NCBI GenBank assembly: GCA_009911355.1
Contig: QXXE01000022.1
Location: 1 to 54,213, forward strand
Direction of reading: 5' to 3'
Length of the DNA: 54,213 bases
DNA from: Clostridiaceae bacterium
Lineage (GTDB): Bacteria > Bacillota > Clostridia > Oscillospirales > Butyricicoccaceae
Below, piece by piece: positions 49,844 to 54,213 of the stretch. Positions within the stretch are counted from its first letter, which is position 1, and each line of letters opens with the position of its first letter. Under the pieces are notes generated by a model, which was given only the letters and a program-made list of their open reading frames with translations, did not search any database and was not told the DNA's origin. Both the position numbers and the translations under genes were made by a program.

Positions 49844-50902
49844 ATGCCTGACGCAGCCGCGCCGAATGCACTCGTAAGCGTAATCGTCCCTATCTACAAT
49901 GGCGAAGCATTCCTCGCTGACTGCATCGAGTCGGTGCTGGGGCAAAGCTATCCCTATTTGGAACTGCTGCTGGCCGACGACGGCTCATCCGACCGTTCGG
50001 CGGAAATCTGCGCGCAGTACGCGCTACGCGACGCACGCATCAAGTTCCTGCGCCTGCCGCACAGCGGGGTGTCCGCCGCACGCAATGCAGCGCTTGCGCA
50101 GGCGCGCGGAGACTACTTTTTCTTTCTCGACTGCGACGACCTCCTGCATCCGGAGGCGATCGGGACCGAGCTGCGGCTGATGCAGGAAGCCGGCTGCGAG
50201 ATCGGGGCGCCTGACCTGTACAACGTCCCGGAAAGCTTCCGGCTGGATGCGCCGCCCGCTCCCAGCGACCCCGATTACCTTTGGCTGTCACCCGAAACGA
50301 CCCGGGCGATTTTTACGGATACGGGCGATTTCAACTTATGGGCGATTGGCGGCAAGATGGTTTCCCGGCATGCCGCGAGTGGGATCTCCTTCCCGGAGGG
50401 CGTGCCCCTCGCTGAAGATACCCTGTTCCTGATCGAAGTATTGGCGCGCACGGACAAGCCATCCATACTCCTGTTGGGAAAGTGGTACTACCGGCGTATC
50501 CACCAGAACAACGCGATCCACCGCCGTACCTTTGCCGCGCGCGAGAATTACCTGAAATCGCTCCTCCGGCTGCGGGACCGGAGCTGGGAGCTGTTTGGCA
50601 CGGTGGGATGCTGGGAACTGCGCAGTGTTTCGTATGTCTTTAACTGGTATCGGGAAAGCGAGGAACGCCCTGGCCTCGGCCACCCGCCGGACAAGGTCCG
50701 CCAGCTGCTGCTCGGCCTCCTGCGGGACGAGTACGCCCATCTTATCCCGTTCAAACGCCGCTTCACCGTCTGCCTTTACATGATCTGCCCGTCCCTTTAC
50801 CAGCTTTCAAAGAAGCTTTTCTGGGCAATCCATAAGCTTTTCACCGGCGAAGGCGACCCGGAGCTGCATGGCCTCCTCCCCAAACCCCCGCCATCCTCCT
50901 GA
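49844..50902 (+). CDS. Glycosyltransferase family 2 protein
   Basis: This 352-aa GT-A transferase begins VSVIVPIYNGEAFLADCIES. It has LLADDGSSDRSAEIC, HSGVSAARNAALAQARGDYF and FLDCDDLLHP (the DxD motif as DCDD), then PLAEDTLFLIEVL. It resembles EpsJ/CpsI-type enzymes with a helical C-terminal extension. The ATG at 49844 follows GGAGG; a methionine at 49820 lacks a ribosome binding site. It ends 31 bp before the ABC exporter gene and shares its promoter. Confidence 0.9.
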   Translation: MPDAAAPNALVSVIVPIYNGEAFLADCIESVLGQSYPYLELLLADDGSSDRSAEICAQYALRDARIKFLRLPHSGVSAARNAALAQARGDYFFFLDCDDLLHPEAIGTELRLMQEAGCEIGAPDLYNVPESFRLDAPPAPSDPDYLWLSPETTRAIFTDTGDFNLWAIGGKMVSRHAASGISFPEGVPLAEDTLFLIEVLARTDKPSILLLGKWYYRRIHQNNAIHRRTFAARENYLKSLLRLRDRSWELFGTVGCWELRSVSYVFNWYRESEERPGLGHPPDKVRQLLLGLLRDEYAHLIPFKRRFTVCLYMICPSLYQLSKKLFWAIHKLFTGEGDPELHGLLPKPPPSS

Positions 50903-50933
50903 CCCACCCTACGATCGAAAGAAGGCCGACCAC

Positions 50934-52637
50934 ATGCCGCAAAAAGTCAACTACCTGCTTTCCATCCTGGAAAAAAAGGACCGGCACATCTTTGCCGCCC
51001 ACCTGTTCCTGAACATTGTAAGCCCCGCGCTGGATATTTTCAGCTTTTCCATGCTGCTGCACCTCCTCAACCGCCTGCTTTCCGGGATGCAGCCGAACCG
51101 GTTCTGGACCGTCGCATGCGCCTGCCTTACAGCAGGCTGCGGGGCGAAGGGGCTGCTTGACCTCTACCGCGCACGGGTTGCGAACCGCTTCCTTTACGGC
51201 AGCGCACAGACGCTGTCATTCCGTTTTTTCGACCTGTTCCTGCACGAAGGGCTGCTCGACCATAATAAAAAATCGCCCATGCAGGCGGTTGAGATCATCT
51301 GGCAGGACACGCTGGGCAGCATCCGGATCGTGCTGGACGCGGTCAGCGTTGTAACCCAGAGCTGCACGCTGGCGGCTTATGCAACCGTCCTGGTATACCG
51401 GACTGCCTGGCTGGGCGTGGCGAGCATAGTACTGCTGATGCTGTGGATGGTGCTGCGCTACCACACGATGCGAGAGCGGATCGCCCAGTTCGGGGAGCTG
51501 CGCCGCAGCTGTCTGATCCAGGCAAACGCCAATATTACCACTTCCTTCGGCGCGTACAAGGAACTGCACACCAGCCGCCGCACAAAACATTTGCAGAACC
51601 GTTTCGAGGAGACCAGCCGACGCTATGCGAAGGTTGAATCGGATTTTACCTATTTGCAGAACCTCGCGCTTGTGCTGATCCGCGACAGTGTCATAGCCGC
51701 AATCTACCTGCTGCTGCTGGTTGTGCTGCTGTTCGAGATTGACCTCGGAACGATCATCCCCTATCTGGTGATCTATGCAACGCTGATGATCAAGCTGGAG
51801 CCGATCTCTTATGGGATTGTCAGCGGGCTCAACCGCATCCAGTTCTCGACCAAGTCCTTTGAGGTTGTGCGGGAGACCTATGAGCGCTGGCTTGCCTACC
51901 GGCAGGCCGCGCAGGAAGCGTCGCGCAGGCGGCAGATTACGCCGACTTTCCGGCACGGGCTGGAAGTGCGCGGGCTGACCTTCGGCTACCCTGGCAAGCG
52001 GCTGCTGTTTGACAATGCGGAAATGAGCATCCCGGCGGGCAAGACGGTTGCGCTGATCGGCGCGTCTGGCGCAGGCAAGACCACGCTGCTTGACCTGTTG
52101 CTGGGGCTGCTGCATCCGCAGGCGGGCTCCATCTGTTTTGACAGCTACGACCTTGTCAGCGGTTCGGACGGCGAGGGCAAATGCACCGCATTCCTCGGCG
52201 AGATCGTCAGCTACATCCCGCAGACGGTATATCTGAACGGGGAAACCGTCCGTCACAATGTCGCGTTTATGGAAAGCTATGACGGGATTGACGAGGAGCG
52301 GGTTATTGAGTGCCTGAAGGCAGCGCAGGTGTGGGAGGACGTGCGCGAAATGCCGCAGGGCATCGACACACTGATCGGCGAGTCGGGGGTTACGGTTTCC
52401 GGCGGGCAGCGGCAGCGCATCGCGCTTGCGCGGGCGCTCTACAAGGATTTCGAGCTGCTGATTCTGGATGAGGCGACGGCGGGGCTTGACAACCGTACGG
52501 AAAAAGCGGTTATGGACTCGATCGAGCGCATCAAGGGCGGAAAGACCATCCTGCTTGTGACCCATCACATGGCGCTTGCGGAGCGCTGCGACATGATTTA
52601 CCGTATTGATGGTACAAAGCTTGTCCGGGTTCGGTAA
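50934..52637 (+). CDS. ABC transporter, fused permease/ATP-binding (oligosaccharide exporter-like)
   Basis: The 567-aa half-transporter has an exporter-type membrane domain of about six helices (residues 1-315) and an ATPase. Motifs are VALIGASGAGKTTLLDLLLG (Walker A), SYIPQTVYLNGETVRHNVAF (Q-loop), ESGVTVSGGQRQRIALARAL (signature), LLILDEATAGLD (Walker B) and LVTHHMALA (H-loop). The layout is that of PglK/MsbA-like lipid-linked oligosaccharide flippases. It lies next to a GT2 gene, so it may export a glycolipid or replace the split Wzx-like flippase. A terminator follows. Confidence 0.9.
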   Translation: MPQKVNYLLSILEKKDRHIFAAHLFLNIVSPALDIFSFSMLLHLLNRLLSGMQPNRFWTVACACLTAGCGAKGLLDLYRARVANRFLYGSAQTLSFRFFDLFLHEGLLDHNKKSPMQAVEIIWQDTLGSIRIVLDAVSVVTQSCTLAAYATVLVYRTAWLGVASIVLLMLWMVLRYHTMRERIAQFGELRRSCLIQANANITTSFGAYKELHTSRRTKHLQNRFEETSRRYAKVESDFTYLQNLALVLIRDSVIAAIYLLLLVVLLFEIDLGTIIPYLVIYATLMIKLEPISYGIVSGLNRIQFSTKSFEVVRETYERWLAYRQAAQEASRRRQITPTFRHGLEVRGLTFGYPGKRLLFDNAEMSIPAGKTVALIGASGAGKTTLLDLLLGLLHPQAGSICFDSYDLVSGSDGEGKCTAFLGEIVSYIPQTVYLNGETVRHNVAFMESYDGIDEERVIECLKAAQVWEDVREMPQGIDTLIGESGVTVSGGQRQRIALARALYKDFELLILDEATAGLDNRTEKAVMDSIERIKGGKTILLVTHHMALAERCDMIYRIDGTKLVRVR

Positions 52638-52653
52638 CCCACTATTCAGACGA

Positions 52654-52684
52654 AAAAAACAGCGGTAACCCGCTGTTTTTTATT
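52654..52684 (+). terminator. Rho-independent terminator of the ABC exporter gene
   Basis: AAAAACAGCGG pairs with CCGCTGTTTTT around TAAC, followed by more T. Confidence 0.88.
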
Positions 52685-52685
52685 G

Positions 52686-52808
52686 GTCTGCCCCGCCCCT
52701 CTCCGGAGGGGCGTCCTCGCGCCGGACGGCGGCAGGGCTCTGCCCTGCACCCGCGATTTTTTTGTAAAAAAATCGAATAAAAACTTCAGTCCCGCTGCGG
52801 CGGGGATT
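52686..52808. repeat. GC-rich intergenic hairpin repeat, copy 9
   Basis: It contains CGCCCCTCTCCGGAGGGGCG, GCAGGGCTCTGCCCTGC, the CGATTTTTTTGT-AAAAAAATCG palindrome, ATAAAAACTTCAGTCCCGC and a CGGCGGGG end. It lies between convergent genes. Confidence 0.8.
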
Positions 52809-52838
52809 CAGATGATTTCCCACTCTCAATCGGCTACC

Positions 52839-53507
52839 TCAGCACCCGCCCCCACGCAGCATGGCAATCGGCGTTTGCAAAAACAGCTTGATATCCAGCC
52901 AAAGGGACGCGTTTAATATGTAATTGATATCATCCTCAACCCATTCCTCAAACTCCACGTCATTGCGGCCCTTACGCACCTGCCAGCTACAGCTCAGCCC
53001 TGGCTTGACGTACAGGCGCAGTTTCTGGTATTCGGTGTACTCTGCTGCTTCGCACGGCAGCGGCGGACGTGGGCCGATCATACTGAGATCGCCTTTCAAC
53101 ACATTAAAAAACTGGGGCAGTTCATCCAGGCTGAGCTTCCGCAACACCCGCCCTACGCGCGTAATACGCGGGTCATCCCTGATTTTGAACACCGGGCCAT
53201 CCATCTCATTTTGTTCCCGGAGCTCTTCCAGCCGGGACTCTGCATCTGCGATCATGGTACGGAATTTGTACATTGTAAACGGCTTCCCGCGCAACCCAAA
53301 CCGGGTCTGCTTGAATACCGGTCCCGTATGGGGATCATCTAAAACGATCAAAAGCGCGATCAACAGCATGACCGGGCTGCATACGACAATCAGCGCCAGG
53401 GACAACAGAATATCCATCCCCCGCTTTACCTTCCAATATTGGCGTTCAGACGCTTTCATGACCTGCCCCATCCGTTCGGTACATAATACAGATGTCGTAC
53501 CTTCCAT
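52839..53507 (-). CDS. Initiating phosphoglycosyl transferase (bacterial sugar transferase family)
   Basis: This 222-aa monotopic phosphoglycosyl transferase has one membrane helix (ILLSLALIVVCSPVMLLIAL), then FKQTRFGLRGKPFTMYKFRT, DDPRITRVGRVLRKLSLDEL, PQFFNVLKGDLSMIGPRPPL and VKPGLSCSWQVRKGRND. These are the standard motifs of WbaP/PglC-type enzymes. It moves a sugar phosphate from a nucleotide sugar to undecaprenyl phosphate, starting repeat-unit assembly. GAGGAG precedes the ATG at 53507. It is convergent with the ABC exporter gene and has its own promoter and a long leader. Confidence 0.92.
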   Translation of the reverse strand: MEGTTSVLCTERMGQVMKASERQYWKVKRGMDILLSLALIVVCSPVMLLIALLIVLDDPHTGPVFKQTRFGLRGKPFTMYKFRTMIADAESRLEELREQNEMDGPVFKIRDDPRITRVGRVLRKLSLDELPQFFNVLKGDLSMIGPRPPLPCEAAEYTEYQKLRLYVKPGLSCSWQVRKGRNDVEFEEWVEDDINYILNASLWLDIKLFLQTPIAMLRGGGC

Positions 53508-53536
53508 GTAAACAGCTCCTCTCTCTCCAAACCATT

Positions 53537-53647
53537 TCATCTTTGGCTCGCGATCTCTCCCCGCCTGCGGAGGACGGCCCCTTTCCACCCTGTTCCCGCA
53601 AAGCGTAACGGCAATTGCCCCTTTCCCGGCGGCCGTTGTACAGTCAT
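53537..53647 (-). CDS. Possible leader peptide, 36 aa
   Basis: In the long leader of the phosphoglycosyl transferase mRNA, GGAAGGG precedes an ATG at 53647 that opens MTVQRPPGKGQLPLRFAGTG and ends at a TGA 30 bp before the next gene. It has no recognised family. It may be chance in GC-rich DNA, or a translated leader. Confidence 0.2.
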   Translation of the reverse strand: MTVQRPPGKGQLPLRFAGTGWKGAVLRRRGEIASQR

Positions 53648-53806
53648 ATTTGCTTCCCTTCCAATCCACTTTATCGGAAATTTTTAAGCATCCAAAATCA
53701 AAGAGCGGCAAAAAAATTTGCACAATCAATTTGCTAAATTTTCCCACTCCGTCTGATCTTTGACCGGGTTCTATACAGTTTTTTGCCGATATAGAGATTT
53801 TCCTAT

Positions 53807-53835
53807 AGTATATCATACCTTTCCTACCACCGCAA
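53807..53835 (-). promoter_or_regulatory. Sigma-A promoter of the phosphoglycosyl transferase gene
   Basis: On the minus strand TTGCGG (53830-53835) and TATACT (53807-53812) have a 17-bp spacer. The transcript would have a leader of about 290 nt before the ATG at 53507. Apart from the possible leader ORF, I see no gene in 53508-54116. Confidence 0.6.
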
Positions 53836-54114
53836 GCCATATTTCTCAGCATGGCAAGAAACTGAAAAACCAGCGGCACCCGACAGCGGGAACGGTTCCC
53901 GCAAACCGGTATACTGCTGGTTTTGATCCAAATCCATCAAAAATCAGCCCCTCTTACCTTTCGTGTTGATGGTCGATACTTCCGGCATTTTCACCAAGCC
54001 GCATCTTGGGTAACGCTTACAGACACGGTATGATTAGAATGGAAGATTTGAATTTTGAGGTAGGAATGAAGGATGGTTAGTGATTTTTTAGGAGCAGCAT
54101 TTCCGTGGATTTTA

Positions 54115-54213
54115 GATAGTGTCTACACAAGATGGAAAACTTGTGATAAAATAGAAAGAAACAAGGAAAGACGAGGGACAAAAAATGGAAGCATCCTATC
54201 ATCGGCATGACAT
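54115..54213 (+). mobile_element. IS5-family element, left end and transposase start (cut by window edge)
   Basis: The sequence TAGTGTCTACACAAGATGG, followed by AACAAGGAAAGACGAGGGAC, leads to an ATG at 54185 that opens MEASYHRHD. Both resemble the terminus and transposase start of IS1031-like IS5-family elements (M-x-RHDISDE-x-W type). Only nine codons are visible. It is not the same IS as at the left edge, whose transposase starts MDKYDSYEI. Confidence 0.6.

Overview
The window looks like chromosomal DNA of a GC-rich, endospore-forming, anaerobic Firmicute, most likely a clostridial lineage resembling Oscillospiraceae. This rests on dipicolinate synthase genes, a remnant of a small acid-soluble spore protein (SASP) gene, a desulfoferrodoxin, strong AGGAGG-type ribosome binding sites, sigma-A-like promoters, and many GC-rich intergenic hairpin repeats. 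I cannot name genus or species. I saw no tRNA, rRNA or CRISPR array.

Layout. (1) 1-3354 is the right part of a decayed integrative element: an IS5-family end, a broken recQ-like helicase, a small unknown gene and a large serine recombinase lying against a SASP gene remnant. (2) 3621-7114 holds an IolE-like isomerase and a Gfo/Idh/MocA oxidoreductase, divergent from a LacI-type regulator. (3) 7655-13769 is the most interesting region. dpaA (dipicolinate synthase subunit A) is cut in two by a 4.66 kb element carrying a serine recombinase, a 45-aa protein and a chemoreceptor. An 11-bp direct repeat sits exactly at the two breakpoints. Recombination between the copies would restore an in-frame 292-codon dpaA directly in front of dpaB. 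This has the form of a skin-like, sporulation-gene intervening element. (4) 14201-20653 encodes a small membrane protein, a PHP-domain hydrolase with a partner protein, and a complete binding-protein-dependent ABC importer. (5) 21345-27524 is a set of housekeeping genes: a frameshifted ICMT-like methyltransferase, an RraA-like protein, superoxide reductase, a lipoprotein, a DUF1294 protein, a cation diffusion facilitator and dihydroorotase.

(6) 27603-53507 is a large surface-glycan locus, with a divergent promoter pair at about 49.5-49.8 kb. It has all four activities for GDP-D-glycero-D-manno-heptose: GmhA-like isomerase, HddA-like kinase, and a fused GmhB phosphatase/HddC nucleotidyltransferase. 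It also has an initiating phosphoglycosyl transferase, several glycosyltransferases, a TagA/CpsF-type transferase, a TagF-like polymerase, a Wzy-like polymerase, a Wzx-like flippase broken by a frameshift and an ABC exporter. Two Wzz-like chain-length proteins are present, one fused to a degenerate GGDEF domain. Two coiled-coil proteins carry a DivIVA-type N-terminal motif, and modification or turnover enzymes (acyltransferase, two SGNH hydrolases, GH26) complete the locus. Tight ATGA/GTGA overlaps over most of the minus-strand block argue for one long operon from hddA at 49374 down to about 32 kb, and perhaps to 27.6 kb.

(7) The right edge enters another IS5-family element.

A dispersed family of intergenic hairpin repeats recurs at least eight times across the window, including one run of four 41-bp tandem copies.
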